From positions 186,001 through 250,000 of the IMG/VR virus record IMGVR_UViG_3300042482_001138: DNA of 64,000 nucleotides. One strand, written 5' to 3'. This DNA comes from a virus. The translations under genes were made by a program, and so were the position numbers. Below, piece after piece: positions 46,992 to 57,216 of the stretch (within the stretch, counting starts at the first letter, position 1; every line of letters starts with the position of its first letter). The notes beneath the pieces are model-generated. The model was not told the DNA's origin and searched no databases. It saw only the letters and a program-made list of their open reading frames with translations.

Positions 46992-47591
46992 ATGGATTTT
47001 GAGCAAATTTTGTTAGAAGACGGTAGAAGAAGACAAGTAATAAGAGCTATTGTTAGGGATATAATAACAGTTTATAAAAAAGAAGATGAAGGGGAATTTT
47101 ATTTACCAAATCACATTGAAAAAGATGATGACTATTATAATTTTACGAATTTTGACCATAATTTAATTGTAGAATTAATAATAATTGAAAACTATGACAT
47201 AGAAGACTTTATTGTTGACGCTAACTATTGGAGAGACGAAGAAATAATTGAAATTATAATTGATTACAATCCTGATCGTAAATTCGAAACTTTATACGAT
47301 TTAGTTGGTGAACTTAACCAAATTGTCGCCCACGAAATCAGACATATTGACCAAAAACATAAAGGTACACACGATCTTGATCAAGAAGAAGAGTATGACC
47401 CATTTAAGTATTACAGTCAACCACATGAAGTTGACGCTCAAGTCTTTGGTTTTAATCGACTTTCCAAACTTACAAAAAAACCGTATGAAGCCGTGGTACG
47501 AAGTTGGTTTGAAAAAAATAAAGATATTCATAGACTTAATGAAAAAGAAAAAGAAGAAATTATAAAAATTTTACTTAATTATAAAAATTAA
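46992..47591 (+). CDS. HExxH protein, putative zinc metallopeptidase
   Basis: 199 residues, start 46992 (MDFEQILLEDGRRRQVIRAI, a looser leader-like opening). IVAHEIRHIDQK carries H114-E-I-R-H118, and PHEVDAQVFGF at 144-154 offers E146 as a third ligand in the gluzincin manner. An acidic front domain (FDHNLIVELIIIENYDIEDF) precedes it. Packaged protease is possible; substrate unknown. Confidence 0.7.
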   Translation: MDFEQILLEDGRRRQVIRAIVRDIITVYKKEDEGEFYLPNHIEKDDDYYNFTNFDHNLIVELIIIENYDIEDFIVDANYWRDEEIIEIIIDYNPDRKFETLYDLVGELNQIVAHEIRHIDQKHKGTHDLDQEEEYDPFKYYSQPHEVDAQVFGFNRLSKLTKKPYEAVVRSWFEKNKDIHRLNEKEKEEIIKILLNYKN

Positions 47592-47592
47592 T

Positions 47593-47997
47593 ATGGCTAA
47601 AAGGTACCCACAAAAGTATGAAGAAAAATTATTAGTAATAAAAAAGTTAATTTCATTAAAAAGTAAGTTACTTTCGGAATACAATAGAGATTTTACAATC
47701 GAACTTGATGATTATGATTATAGTGAACAAGATGACGAATTCAACGAATTAGTTTTTGAAATCAGAATAAAAAATGTTGAATGTCCTGATTGTGATTTTG
47801 AAATCGATGGTCTGAGCCATGATTTACAAACAATAAAAGATAAAATATTGAATGGATCGTCGTTCAATTTATCCAAAAAATTAAATATAACTGCTGGTAA
47901 CTCAACTACAAGGGGTGTACTATTAGGTGAACTTGATTACAGATTTAGTTACATCCAATCAGTAGTTTTTCATCTATTTATAGATCCAGAAGGTTAA
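47593..47997 (+). CDS. Unknown small protein
   Basis: 134 residues directly after the HExxH gene. Opening MAKRYPQKYEEKLLVIKKLI then KSKLLSE (L-S-E), which may be a variant leader. Acidic strands follow (IELDDYDYSEQDDEFNELVF) with a C-x2-C pair (VECPDCDFEID). Function unknown. Confidence 0.66.
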   Translation: MAKRYPQKYEEKLLVIKKLISLKSKLLSEYNRDFTIELDDYDYSEQDDEFNELVFEIRIKNVECPDCDFEIDGLSHDLQTIKDKILNGSSFNLSKKLNITAGNSTTRGVLLGELDYRFSYIQSVVFHLFIDPEG

Positions 47998-48614
47998 GAT
48001 CTAAACCTGTCAACAATTTTTCTTACCAATTCTTTTACCATAACACCCGAAACAGTCAACGCACCAAAAGAAATTATTCTTTTAACAACATCATCTAACG
48101 CAACTTCCGAAAAATCCTTTGTGGCAATTTTGTAAATTTCAGGAAGAACTGGTATTAAAAAGGCATATGCTATCATATTACTTACTTTGTGTGTCGTAAT
48201 ACCTAAACTATCAATGAAAGAAAGAAATGTTTTTTCTAATTTTTCAGTTTTGGTTAAAACTTCGTCAAAAATTTTAACTAAACCTTTTTCTTTAATCATA
48301 ACCAATATTTTATGTAAAAACTTTTTGTTTGATGTAAAATAAGTTAAAATTATTCCAGTTAGAATCAAATCTATTTCTGTACCACTAATTTTTATGGGTT
48401 GGTTTTCAATAAAGTCAGAAATAGGTCCGATGAATCCCCCTATTGTTGTTCCCCAGGTTAATAAAAAAGTTAAGTCCAAACCGGCTTGTGTTTTTGCCGA
48501 TTTAATTATTCTAGTTACAATTGAAGATTGATCTTCTAAAGTTTTAGAAATACTTTTTTTAGATTCTTCTAATAGAATATATTTATATTGTGATTCTGTA
48601 ATTATTATATTCAT
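47994..48614 (-). CDS. Multi-span membrane protein with MxIIITESQ leader
   Basis: 206 residues. ATG 48614 gives MNIIITESQYKYILLEE (L-L-E, cut after E16); an upstream TTG is less likely. Four hydrophobic segments follow (FLLTWGTTIGGFIGPI; IDLILTGIILTYFT; VSNMIAYAFLIPVLPEIY; IISFGALTVSGVMV). It could be a packaged membrane-active protein. Convergent with 47593 (4-nt overlap). Confidence 0.7.
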   Translation of the reverse strand: MNIIITESQYKYILLEESKKSISKTLEDQSSIVTRIIKSAKTQAGLDLTFLLTWGTTIGGFIGPISDFIENQPIKISGTEIDLILTGIILTYFTSNKKFLHKILVMIKEKGLVKIFDEVLTKTEKLEKTFLSFIDSLGITTHKVSNMIAYAFLIPVLPEIYKIATKDFSEVALDDVVKRIISFGALTVSGVMVKELVRKIVDRFRS

Positions 48615-48622
48615 GATCAATT

Positions 48623-48630
48623 AATAAATA
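48623..48630 (-). promoter_or_regulatory. TATTTATT late promoter motif
   Basis: On the minus strand, 8 nt before the ATG at 48614; a plus-strand motif lies back to back at 48639. Confidence 0.48.
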
Positions 48631-48638
48631 TATTGTAA

Positions 48639-48646
48639 TATTTATT
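48639..48646 (+). promoter_or_regulatory. TATTTATT late promoter motif
   Basis: Ends 3 nt before the ATG at 48650. Confidence 0.48.
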
Positions 48647-48649
48647 TAT

Positions 48650-49354
48650 ATGGGAAAGAAAAGATTATTAAACGCTCCTTTAAAAAAGGGTGATACCGTA
48701 CAATTAATAAGTATGTCAGATCGTGATAAAGTTAGTTCCGGTATGTTTGGGACTGTAACATCTGTAAACAACATACAAGGTACAGTTTTATATGGTGTGG
48801 AATGGAGAACACCTGGTGGTAATAAGTTACGTGATTTAGCCCTGATAGATGGTATAGACCCTGAAACTAACAAAAGATTGGATCAATGGTTTAAAATTGT
48901 GGACGAAGATATGGATGATTCGGAAAATATGATGGAAAATAAATTTTTAACACTCACTAAAGGACAAATTTTAAGTGAATCTAAAAAAAAAACTCCTGAG
49001 GAATTCACAAGACTTTCAGACCTATATGATATCGCAGAAATATACAAATATTTAGAAGCTTTAAGATTATCAGGAATCATTAACATGTTTGGAGCTTCAC
49101 CTTACCTTTATATGGGTAGAGATAGAATTTACCACCAACATTATTACGAAGACTTTGGGGACGAAGAAAGGGAATCTAATTATAACTATGTTTTGGATAA
49201 TGCTGAAAAAATAAAAAACATTATGATAAGTGGGGCTTATTCTTCATTAGGTGGTGATAATATGAGATCCTTAGAAAGAAAAATACAAAAAGACGCAACT
49301 GATTTACTGATGTTATTTACCAAAATGAAGGGTGGTAGTAAATTTATGCGTTGA
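48650..49354 (+). CDS. SH3/KOW-like domain protein with internal cleavage-type site
   Basis: 234 residues. N-terminal SH3-like barrel (LKKGDTVQLISMSDRD, GMFGTVTSVNNIQGTVLYGV), then at about 99-112 a leader-like stretch LTLTKGQILSE, then S (L-S-E), before a helical C-terminal domain (YDIAEIYKYLEALRLSGI). The internal site would free the C-terminal domain. No known function. Confidence 0.68.
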   Translation: MGKKRLLNAPLKKGDTVQLISMSDRDKVSSGMFGTVTSVNNIQGTVLYGVEWRTPGGNKLRDLALIDGIDPETNKRLDQWFKIVDEDMDDSENMMENKFLTLTKGQILSESKKKTPEEFTRLSDLYDIAEIYKYLEALRLSGIINMFGASPYLYMGRDRIYHQHYYEDFGDEERESNYNYVLDNAEKIKNIMISGAYSSLGGDNMRSLERKIQKDATDLLMLFTKMKGGSKFMR

Positions 49355-49359
49355 TAAAC

Positions 49360-49367
49360 TATTTATA
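49360..49367 (+). promoter_or_regulatory. TATTTATA late promoter motif
   Basis: 14 nt before the ATG at 49382. Confidence 0.48.
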
Positions 49368-49381
49368 AAAAAAATAAAAAA

Positions 49382-49831
49382 ATGGCAAATTACTTTTTAA
49401 ACATCACAAAACAAGATAAAGAAAACATTCTTAATAAACATCGTACCGTTTATGATGGATTTGTCACACAATACGGACAATCTATCAATAATCAACCACT
49501 TTATGTACAAGACTTTGCAAATGACAAAAATGGGATCACAGTATCCAATAAAGGAGTGGTTAAAAATTATACAAATGTTAATATCAACGAATCTATGATA
49601 CCTATTGACAATATTAATAGTTCAAATAAAATTACATTAGATATTAAACCTGAAAAAAAAATAGAAAGGGGTGATTGGGTAGATGAATTGATGTCAAATC
49701 AAGAAGAAGTTGACGAAATTTATAATGAGCAAGAATTTTTTGAAGGGATGGACCAAGATGATGTTTTGAATTTAGAAAATAAGTTACAAGAGTCTTTAGA
49801 TATGTTCAAAAGATTTAAAAAATACAATTAA
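49382..49831 (+). CDS. Leader-like protein, unknown
   Basis: 149 residues opening MANYFLNITKQDKENILNKH, similar in rhythm to the INEQEKLRILN leader at 29679. Then YDGFVTQYGQSINNQPLYV and an acidic helical C-terminus (NQEEVDEIYNEQEFFEGMDQ). TAATG-coupled to 49831. No recognisable domain. Confidence 0.68.
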   Translation: MANYFLNITKQDKENILNKHRTVYDGFVTQYGQSINNQPLYVQDFANDKNGITVSNKGVVKNYTNVNINESMIPIDNINSSNKITLDIKPEKKIERGDWVDELMSNQEEVDEIYNEQEFFEGMDQDDVLNLENKLQESLDMFKRFKKYN

Positions 49832-50136
49832 TGGAAATAAAAGAAATTATATCGTACTACTTTGATCAAGACACAAAACGAATAGATGTTTCATTTAGAT
49901 TAACAATTGATTCTGACGATGAAGTCAGAAGTGATATCGTTAAAGTTGAAGAAGCTAAAGAATTTGGTTATGATATAATTACTGAAGAAATTGATATTTT
50001 TGATTTTAGTGACGATGAAGATTATGAAGATGATGACGATGATTTTGTTACCGTTGATGAAGATATTTTACTTTCATATCTAAATGAATATTATATCGTT
50101 TATCCAAATAAATTACCAAAGTCAGATGTGTTTTGA
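49831..50136 (+). CDS. Small very acidic protein
   Basis: 101 residues: MEIKEIISYYFDQDTKRIDV, then a beta strand pair and an Asp/Glu run (DFSDDEDYEDDDDDFVTVDE). The acidic core could mimic DNA, but no structure can be claimed. Coupled on both sides (TAATG, TTGA). Confidence 0.65.
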   Translation: MEIKEIISYYFDQDTKRIDVSFRLTIDSDDEVRSDIVKVEEAKEFGYDIITEEIDIFDFSDDEDYEDDDDDFVTVDEDILLSYLNEYYIVYPNKLPKSDVF

Positions 50137-50372
50137 ACGAATATAATCACATAATAAAACTTATGTCAGATTTTACATTTGAAGACACAAGTAATGAAGA
50201 ACTTGGTGAACAAGACGCACCTGCTGGTGGGGGGTCCGCAGCAGCACCTTACCCTACAGTGACAAAGTGGGAAACAGGACTTACTAGAAGCGTTGCTAAT
50301 CAAATTGATAGTAAAGCAAAGTGGAAGGAATTATATAAAATAACAAGAGGAAAGGCTAACACACTTATATGA
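50133..50372 (+). CDS. Small leader protein, TTG start
   Basis: 79 residues from TTG 50133 overlapping the previous TGA; an ATG at 50163 is an alternative. MNEYNHIIKLMSDFTFEDTS then NEELGE (L-G-E, cut after E26, then Q), then an Ala/Gly/Pro-rich stretch and a helical C-terminus. ATGA-coupled to the large gene 50369; possibly its partner. Confidence 0.6.
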   Translation: MNEYNHIIKLMSDFTFEDTSNEELGEQDAPAGGGSAAAPYPTVTKWETGLTRSVANQIDSKAKWKELYKITRGKANTLI

Positions 50373-52567
50373 AAGATATTGATAATATAATTCTTAAATC
50401 GCTAAATCTAATCAGTTATGATAGGTCAAAACATGTAACAGAACAGGTTGTCCCAAAACAACCTGGATTAAACACATTTACATTTAACCCAAAAACCGGT
50501 CGTTTTGAACCACCAAAATCCCCATTTGATACTATTATTAAGACACCATCAATAGACGATTTTATAAAGAGTCAACAACCTAAAAGGGAAAAAATAAATG
50601 ATGAAGATGCAATTCCATATTCAACATTTAAAAGTGTGGTGAATAATAAAAATATTTATTTACCAAGTAGGATAGTAAAACAAAAAGGTAAGACTAAATT
50701 TGTCACACCAAACATAATTAAAAAAGTAACTACAAGTGAGTCATATGACCCCAAATTAGCAGAAGAATATTTTGGTTCACAATGTTCTAAATTATCAGGA
50801 AATCACCCAAAATATAACGTTGGGTACTATAAACAATTAGATTATTATATTGATGATTCAGGAAATCAATGTACTCCTATACCCTACAAAGTAATATCAA
50901 AAGAAGTTGTTAAAAAAGGTCAAAAAACACCAAGCGTCATAGAGACAGACGTTTGGCAAAATGATTTATCTAAACCGATAACTTTAAAAAATGGTAGTAC
51001 CATTCAAAAAAGTAAGTATAAATATCCTCAAGGTTGTAAACCAATACCTTATGATACCTGTCTTAGATATTCTTGGAAAAATTTACATTCATTTGGAGCA
51101 CAAAATGATGGAATTTTAGAGTTTGAAAAAGAAACTTATGATGGAGGTTCATCTAAAGGATCTGTTGGAGGTTTTGAGCCAACAAGAACAAATACAACCA
51201 AAATAAGTTATGGTGCTTGTTTAAGTGATGATTGGTTTCCGTGGTTATCAAATTTTGTCGGGTACTTACCAAAGACCCAAATAAAAGTACAGACAGATTC
51301 TGCCGGTAAAAAACAGATTACTAAATGTATTAGAAGAAATTATTCAACAACCGGAGTTGATTTAGTTGAAAATAATTTAAAATCATATAATTTAAGTTCG
51401 GGGGTTGGTACTCTTTTACCTGTTCCATACGATAATGTTCTTCAATTTCCATTAGATTTAGCAGTAAAAGAATCTACAGGTTCGGCATACAAAATAAATG
51501 CTAACTACATAGACTACACGATAGATTTAAATCAATGGTTTGTTTGGGGTAACGCCGACTATAAAACATATAAAGTAGATGCTAACATAGATTTCCAAGA
51601 ATACTTGAATAAAGGTGGTAGTGAAAAAGATATATATGATGATTATTTGAAAGATTTATATGGGGATAGTAAAACTTACAAATTCTTTGGAAAAGAATTT
51701 AATCTATTTGGTAAAGAAGAACTTGGTATTGACGGATTGGAAAAAATGATCAATGATGAAAAAACTGTCGATGGTTTAGAGTCAAAATACAAAGATGTAT
51801 CGGAAAGATTTATAGGTAAAGAAGATTATGTCGGGTATTTGGTGCAATTGTCCACAGATTACAATACTGAAAAGGCAAAACCAAGACCAAATGAAGTTGT
51901 AACATCTTTTTTAGAATTACAATGGAACACAACATTATCGATAATAAGAATGTCTTTAGTTTATCCAATTTACAAAAGATTGGTCCCCGATGCAACAATA
52001 GATGAATTTACGATTTCTTACCTTTCATATTTATTTGGCATAATATCCGATGATAATGCGGCGAAAGAAAGTGTTAAAACATCACGAACCACCCCAAGTT
52101 TTCTAAGTAAAACGGCTATTGGAATAAACAAACAATTGAATCCTTCGAATGATTCTGAAACGGCAAAAACTAATGATTATTACGCGTCTTTTTTGATGAA
52201 CGAAAAAGGAATATGGGAAACTATTAAAAAGTATCCACTTATGGTCCCAAGTGATTATGCACAATACAACAAAAAAAATGTTAAACCTGTCACAATTCTT
52301 GACGCCAAAGACAGGGCAAAATCTGACGGTAAAACTAATGGTTATTTATGGAATACACAAACTGTACAAGACGTACAAGCGGGAACTCCGGTTGAAATGA
52401 ATAATTTTTTATATAAAAGTTTATACTCAGATGGATCTCAATCTCAGTCAAGTGGTAGTGGTGAATTAAGTGACGCGGACATTCAAACCATGATAGATGC
52501 TTATGAATCTTTTGACAAACAAATAGAATCTATAATAAAAAATACAATTGTTTTAATGGGTAGATAA
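50369..52567 (+). CDS. Giant leader protein 1 (732 aa), unknown
   Basis: Opens MKDIDNIILKSLNLISYDRS then KHVTEQ (V-T-E, cut after E25). Several Cys-containing segments (FGSQCSKLSGNHPKYNVGYY, QGCKPIPYDTCLRY) and a Tyr/Asn-rich beta-looking middle; the C-terminus is Gly/Ser-rich and then helical. No recognisable enzyme domain. First of four consecutive very large leader proteins, arranged as a likely operon, suggesting a virion or ejection module. Confidence 0.7.
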   Translation: MKDIDNIILKSLNLISYDRSKHVTEQVVPKQPGLNTFTFNPKTGRFEPPKSPFDTIIKTPSIDDFIKSQQPKREKINDEDAIPYSTFKSVVNNKNIYLPSRIVKQKGKTKFVTPNIIKKVTTSESYDPKLAEEYFGSQCSKLSGNHPKYNVGYYKQLDYYIDDSGNQCTPIPYKVISKEVVKKGQKTPSVIETDVWQNDLSKPITLKNGSTIQKSKYKYPQGCKPIPYDTCLRYSWKNLHSFGAQNDGILEFEKETYDGGSSKGSVGGFEPTRTNTTKISYGACLSDDWFPWLSNFVGYLPKTQIKVQTDSAGKKQITKCIRRNYSTTGVDLVENNLKSYNLSSGVGTLLPVPYDNVLQFPLDLAVKESTGSAYKINANYIDYTIDLNQWFVWGNADYKTYKVDANIDFQEYLNKGGSEKDIYDDYLKDLYGDSKTYKFFGKEFNLFGKEELGIDGLEKMINDEKTVDGLESKYKDVSERFIGKEDYVGYLVQLSTDYNTEKAKPRPNEVVTSFLELQWNTTLSIIRMSLVYPIYKRLVPDATIDEFTISYLSYLFGIISDDNAAKESVKTSRTTPSFLSKTAIGINKQLNPSNDSETAKTNDYYASFLMNEKGIWETIKKYPLMVPSDYAQYNKKNVKPVTILDAKDRAKSDGKTNGYLWNTQTVQDVQAGTPVEMNNFLYKSLYSDGSQSQSSGSGELSDADIQTMIDAYESFDKQIESIIKNTIVLMGR

Positions 52568-52568
52568 A

Positions 52569-55076
52569 ATGAAGAATAGTTTAGAACTAAAAATATTGAA
52601 AGAAAATAAACAAGCCATCAACGAAATTGCTCCATTAGTTTGGGGCGCAATAGTTGTAGGTGGCGCATTGGCGAGTTATTTGGGATATAATGCGGCGACA
52701 AAAAGTCATGAAGATCAGGAAATGATAAAAAATGACAAAGGTTTTTTTGTTGATGAAATGTGGGTTGGTGAAAATTTTAAGATAACATATTATACAGGAA
52801 GTGAAGAACCATATCAGTTAATGAGTTTCCCACCAAACGTTAAGGGTTGGGAAGTTTTTGGTGATGATTATGGGACTTATATAAAGATAAAAGGTAGTTC
52901 ACCAAATGCGGAGAATGATCTAAGAGTATATCTTCCAAAAAAAGAATGGTTTAATCAATTTAAGGGTAAAATTAAAACTATTACAGATTACAAAGCAGGA
53001 TCAGAAGAATCAAACACTTACAGTCTTTGTTTTTATCTGAAGAACCCACAAAAAGCAATTAAAACCAAGGTTTTGAGACCAGATGGGTCAACATTTTTTG
53101 GTCCACCTGACGAAGCTTTAAATATTAGTAAAACAGAAAGTATTGACGATCCAAGTCGTGGTTGGGCGGTATTAGAAACATATAAACAAAGTGGTTACTT
53201 TTCTATGAAAGGTGATGTTTTTTCTGATTTGGCAGAATCAAAAACCCCTCCCAACAATTTAGTGACTGAATCAAATATTTTTGAAGAAACTGGTTCTGTC
53301 TCATATTATTCCGCCTTTCCAGAAAAATATCAAGAAAAGAAAGATAAAGAAGCACGTGAATCTTATTCGAATTCTTTAAAACAAAAACTTACTGATTTGT
53401 CGGCTAATCCACCAAGTGGACTACAGGAATATCAATGGAATACATATGGTCAAAAATACGCTGGAAGTGAATTTGATAATTGGTATGATAGTTCATCAGG
53501 CACTTTTGTTGTAATTGGTATGCAAATTTGTGCTTCTATCGCATTTGCCCCATTGGCCGAATATTTTGCCTTAAGAGCAACAAGTGCTGCGGCATATGCC
53601 GCTTGGAACATAGGTGTTCAAGTGGCCGGTGAATTAATATTTAGTGTGTGGGAAGCGATATATCTGTACAATCGTGGTTTAACAAGTCAAGCGGGGCTGA
53701 TCATGTTTTGTTGTTTACTTCCCGTTTTTTCAGAAAGCATGATGTTTGGTAAATTAATAGGAAGACCACCAGGATTTGATGACGCTATAAAAGATTTGGC
53801 CTATAAATTTGGATCAGGTTCTTTTAGTAGTCCAGCAGACTTCAAAAGGTGGTTCAAAGCTTTAGATCCGGCTTTACAGAAAGAATTACAAATGTCTATG
53901 ACATTAGCGTCACAATATTATAGTAAAGCAAGTACTAAAAGTATTGCAAAACAACTTGGTGAATCCATGGCTAAGGCGATTGACGACATTGAAAAAACAG
54001 GTATAAAAGGGGAAGTAGATTTAATGAAAAATTGGGACATAGGTCTTAGTGGTGTTGAGTTATTAAAAAAGAACCCAACTATAAAAAAATATTTAGTAGC
54101 AAAATCATCATTGAAGGATCTTAAGAATTTAGCCGCTATAGTTGGAGGATATTCAAAAGGAAAAAATTTATTATTAAAAGGTTTAGGTTTGAACTTATTA
54201 ATGGTTGGTGGTGTTATATTTCCAATATGTACATTTGCAATAAAAGACAATGAAGAATTTATAAAAGATCCACAAGGTATATTAAATGGTGCTGAAATGG
54301 GTATTGCGTCTTTCAAGAATCAAAGCCCTAAAAACGCTAAGAAATTTGAAGATCAAGTCACTGCATTTGTTAATAAAATGAAAGATGAAAAAGATGTTGA
54401 CAAGGCTTTACAATACGCAAAAGAATACATCCAAATTTTGGTAGAATTAGATTTCATAAGTAAAAACGGTAGTTGGGGTGATAAAAAGAAACAATATCAC
54501 AAATTTATTGAAAATTATAAAAAGGTTGTTTTGGCTGAAAATCAGGCATTATACTACCAAGGTTTACAAGAAAATAATCGTGATAAAACAGTTAATTCAT
54601 TAAAGGTTTTAGAAAATATTAGTGTTGACACAAAAAATAAAACTGTTCTTGCAATAATTAATGGAACACCAAGTTCTTATAAAAAAGTACAAAGTGGTTA
54701 TATAGATTCAGAAGGTGTAAATCACGTACCAAACAATGATGAACTTATAAAGTTTTTTGAATGGTTTTCAGGGTACAATATTAAAACCAAATCAATAACT
54801 AATTCAAACCCATATCAAGTTTCAAACAACGTAACATTTACTGCAAAATTCACTTTTCAAAAACCTGACGGTACTCCCATGGAAAAAACAAGGGAATTCA
54901 ATAACCAACTTCTGATCAATATGTGTCAGTCGTCATTTAATAACCCAACCCCTGGTTTTAATTTAGATGTGAACTTTGGTGATCCAGCGTCTAGTAATTA
55001 TTGGGGTAATATATATTTTGTTAGAAAAATTTTTACAGACTATTATGATGATTATTTGTTAAGTAAAAAAAAGTAG
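52569..55076 (+). CDS. Giant leader protein 2 (835 aa), membrane-associated
   Basis: Leader MKNSLELKILKENKQAINE (I-N-E, cut after E19), immediately followed by a hydrophobic segment (IAPLVWGAIVVGGALASYLG). Further hydrophobic stretches near 315-400 (VVIGMQICASIAFAPLAEYF; LIMFCCLLPVFSESMM) and 535-560 (LNLLMVGGVIFPICTFA). The remainder is helical or beta with no recognised motif. The pattern fits a packaged protein inserting in the host membrane, as inference. Confidence 0.7.
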   Translation: MKNSLELKILKENKQAINEIAPLVWGAIVVGGALASYLGYNAATKSHEDQEMIKNDKGFFVDEMWVGENFKITYYTGSEEPYQLMSFPPNVKGWEVFGDDYGTYIKIKGSSPNAENDLRVYLPKKEWFNQFKGKIKTITDYKAGSEESNTYSLCFYLKNPQKAIKTKVLRPDGSTFFGPPDEALNISKTESIDDPSRGWAVLETYKQSGYFSMKGDVFSDLAESKTPPNNLVTESNIFEETGSVSYYSAFPEKYQEKKDKEARESYSNSLKQKLTDLSANPPSGLQEYQWNTYGQKYAGSEFDNWYDSSSGTFVVIGMQICASIAFAPLAEYFALRATSAAAYAAWNIGVQVAGELIFSVWEAIYLYNRGLTSQAGLIMFCCLLPVFSESMMFGKLIGRPPGFDDAIKDLAYKFGSGSFSSPADFKRWFKALDPALQKELQMSMTLASQYYSKASTKSIAKQLGESMAKAIDDIEKTGIKGEVDLMKNWDIGLSGVELLKKNPTIKKYLVAKSSLKDLKNLAAIVGGYSKGKNLLLKGLGLNLLMVGGVIFPICTFAIKDNEEFIKDPQGILNGAEMGIASFKNQSPKNAKKFEDQVTAFVNKMKDEKDVDKALQYAKEYIQILVELDFISKNGSWGDKKKQYHKFIENYKKVVLAENQALYYQGLQENNRDKTVNSLKVLENISVDTKNKTVLAIINGTPSSYKKVQSGYIDSEGVNHVPNNDELIKFFEWFSGYNIKTKSITNSNPYQVSNNVTFTAKFTFQKPDGTPMEKTREFNNQLLINMCQSSFNNPTPGFNLDVNFGDPASSNYWGNIYFVRKIFTDYYDDYLLSKKK

Positions 55077-55102
55077 CCTACAAATAAACCATATTTAAGA
55101 TA

Positions 55103-55110
55103 TATTTATT
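55103..55110 (+). promoter_or_regulatory. TATTTATT late promoter motif
   Basis: 12 nt before the ATG at 55123, inside the run of giant genes. Confidence 0.45.
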
Positions 55111-55122
55111 TAAAAAAAAAAG

Positions 55123-57216
55123 ATGGAAAACAAAGCTTTAGAAATTTTAAAAATTAAAAAACTGATGGGTCTTACATCGAAACTAAATGAAGGTTTTTAT
55201 GGGACCAACAAATTACTATTGATGGAAGAAACTGGTTATGGTGAAGCCATGGATATATATAAAAGATTACTTAGAAAAACCACACAAGCACTTTCAGAAG
55301 AAGAAAAAAGATATCTAAAATCACTTATAGATGAATATAACGCAAGATTTGCAGATGAAGCCGGAAGTATCAATTTCGAAGGTAAAATGACACCTGACAT
55401 CAGACTAAGATTAAATGGGTTTTTGGCTGCTGAAACTTCAGACATGATTACAAATGTGTTTGATGGTGCCATAAGAAGAGCTGAAAGACAACTTGTAAGT
55501 CAAAATGCTATTGATCAGATGAAACTAGCAAATGATTTTTACGAAGACATTATGGGAAGACCGATAAGTGACGATGTATTGAATGCTGATGGATCACCAA
55601 TAAGCATATTAGATACTTTAAAATTTATTTATCAAAAAGGTGGGGTTAGAAACTCATCGCTACCCTTAGACTTTCAAACAATACTAAGAAATGAATTGGC
55701 AGCAATTTCCCCTATGTTGGATGAAGTTACGCCTGTAAGAAAGTATGTCGATGATGTAATTGATCAAATTGATGAAATAGAAGATCCATCAACTGTAAGA
55801 TTGGCTCCGGCAGAAGAAATTGCCGTTATTACTAATAACATAAGCGGAATCAAAAACTCATTAGAAAATCCAATTGAGCAAGTTACATTAGATTTAACAG
55901 ATGATTGGAGAATATCGTTTGACGAGGATGACCTTGGTTTAGGAAGAACACCTAACGAAGTAAGGAAACAAGCAATTGATGCTGTCATGAGAGACATGGA
56001 ATCCAAATGTAAAGTAGGATTTTGTAAAACTATGGTCGCTTATTATAAAAAAGACAGTAAAAAATTTAATGATATGTGGGCTTACATATATCAAAAACTT
56101 GAGAGTGGGATTAAACCAGTTGCAAGAGCGGAATTCGAAGCGGGTGCACCTGCGGCTTTGATAAACGAATATGAACTTATTTTAAAACAATTCGAAAAAC
56201 TTGACACACCTTTAACACCTAATGATTATATTAAGTTAGGTGAAGAAATTTATACTAAAATGAAAGAGACTGGACAGTTGGGTGTTTTCGGTGGTACTTT
56301 TTCACCTCTAACATCAGATATAAGGGTTTTTACGAGTAAAGACATGTTATATCGAACTCTTGGATATGTTACATTAGGATCAGACCCATTTAAGGGTGGG
56401 TGGACTTTCCAAGGGATGTGGTCCAGATGGTGGAAAATGAACCTTATATGGTTCCCAATAATATTTACAAAAAATTTAATCGATGCTGGTAAAGGTAGTG
56501 ATGATCCTACAGAAACTGCGTTAGAACAGTTTGGTGAATTACTTTTGAATACCGCCAAAAACACGGCATTATTAGGTTTAGCACCAGGACCAAGAGTATT
56601 TTTTGAAGGCACAATATATTTCTTAAATCAAAAAATGAAGGGTTCAAAATACGTTGATTACCCAACTCTTGTTGATTATTTAAACAAACAACATGGTTGG
56701 ACTGAAAATCAAGTTTATGATAATTTAATTAATAAAGGGTTAGTTAGGACATTCAGAGATAGAACTCCAGCTTACACACAAATTAGTGGGGCAACGGATG
56801 TATATGCTGTTGCTAATGGGAAATATGAAATTGTTAATGAAACATATGTTGGCGGAATCATAAATCCAAAAATTGTATTTACACCTGAAGGTCAATTAAC
56901 ACCAAAAAAAGAAGAAAAAACCGCAAAAATTGATAGAGAGGCAAGAACAGAAATAAAAGAACTAATTGCAAATGAATCATTCATATCTGATTCCATAGGT
57001 TTAACATTACTTAAAAAGAAAAATATAGATTTTGATCGTCAAGAAACTGTTGATGATGGAGGAACCAAAGTAACAATTTTAGTTTATAAAGCGGTAAACA
57101 CCCAAGATGCAAAGGCAGAAATTAGTATCAATTATGATGCTTGGATTGCAGCTCAAAAACCAGAAATTAAAACTGAAGAAAATTTCAATAAATACGTCAA
57201 GATAAAATTAATATAA
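55123..57216 (+). CDS. Giant leader protein 3 (697 aa), unknown
   Basis: Leader MENKALEILKIKKLMGLTSK then LNEG (L-N-E/G, ideal site, cut after E23). A second candidate L-M-E occurs near residue 36. Largely helical first half (YKRLLRKTTQALSEEEKRYL), hydrophobic segment near 450 (WWKMNLIWFPIIFTKNLI), beta-rich C-terminus. TAATG-coupled to 57216. Not recognised. Confidence 0.7.
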   Translation: MENKALEILKIKKLMGLTSKLNEGFYGTNKLLLMEETGYGEAMDIYKRLLRKTTQALSEEEKRYLKSLIDEYNARFADEAGSINFEGKMTPDIRLRLNGFLAAETSDMITNVFDGAIRRAERQLVSQNAIDQMKLANDFYEDIMGRPISDDVLNADGSPISILDTLKFIYQKGGVRNSSLPLDFQTILRNELAAISPMLDEVTPVRKYVDDVIDQIDEIEDPSTVRLAPAEEIAVITNNISGIKNSLENPIEQVTLDLTDDWRISFDEDDLGLGRTPNEVRKQAIDAVMRDMESKCKVGFCKTMVAYYKKDSKKFNDMWAYIYQKLESGIKPVARAEFEAGAPAALINEYELILKQFEKLDTPLTPNDYIKLGEEIYTKMKETGQLGVFGGTFSPLTSDIRVFTSKDMLYRTLGYVTLGSDPFKGGWTFQGMWSRWWKMNLIWFPIIFTKNLIDAGKGSDDPTETALEQFGELLLNTAKNTALLGLAPGPRVFFEGTIYFLNQKMKGSKYVDYPTLVDYLNKQHGWTENQVYDNLINKGLVRTFRDRTPAYTQISGATDVYAVANGKYEIVNETYVGGIINPKIVFTPEGQLTPKKEEKTAKIDREARTEIKELIANESFISDSIGLTLLKKKNIDFDRQETVDDGGTKVTILVYKAVNTQDAKAEISINYDAWIAAQKPEIKTEENFNKYVKIKLI

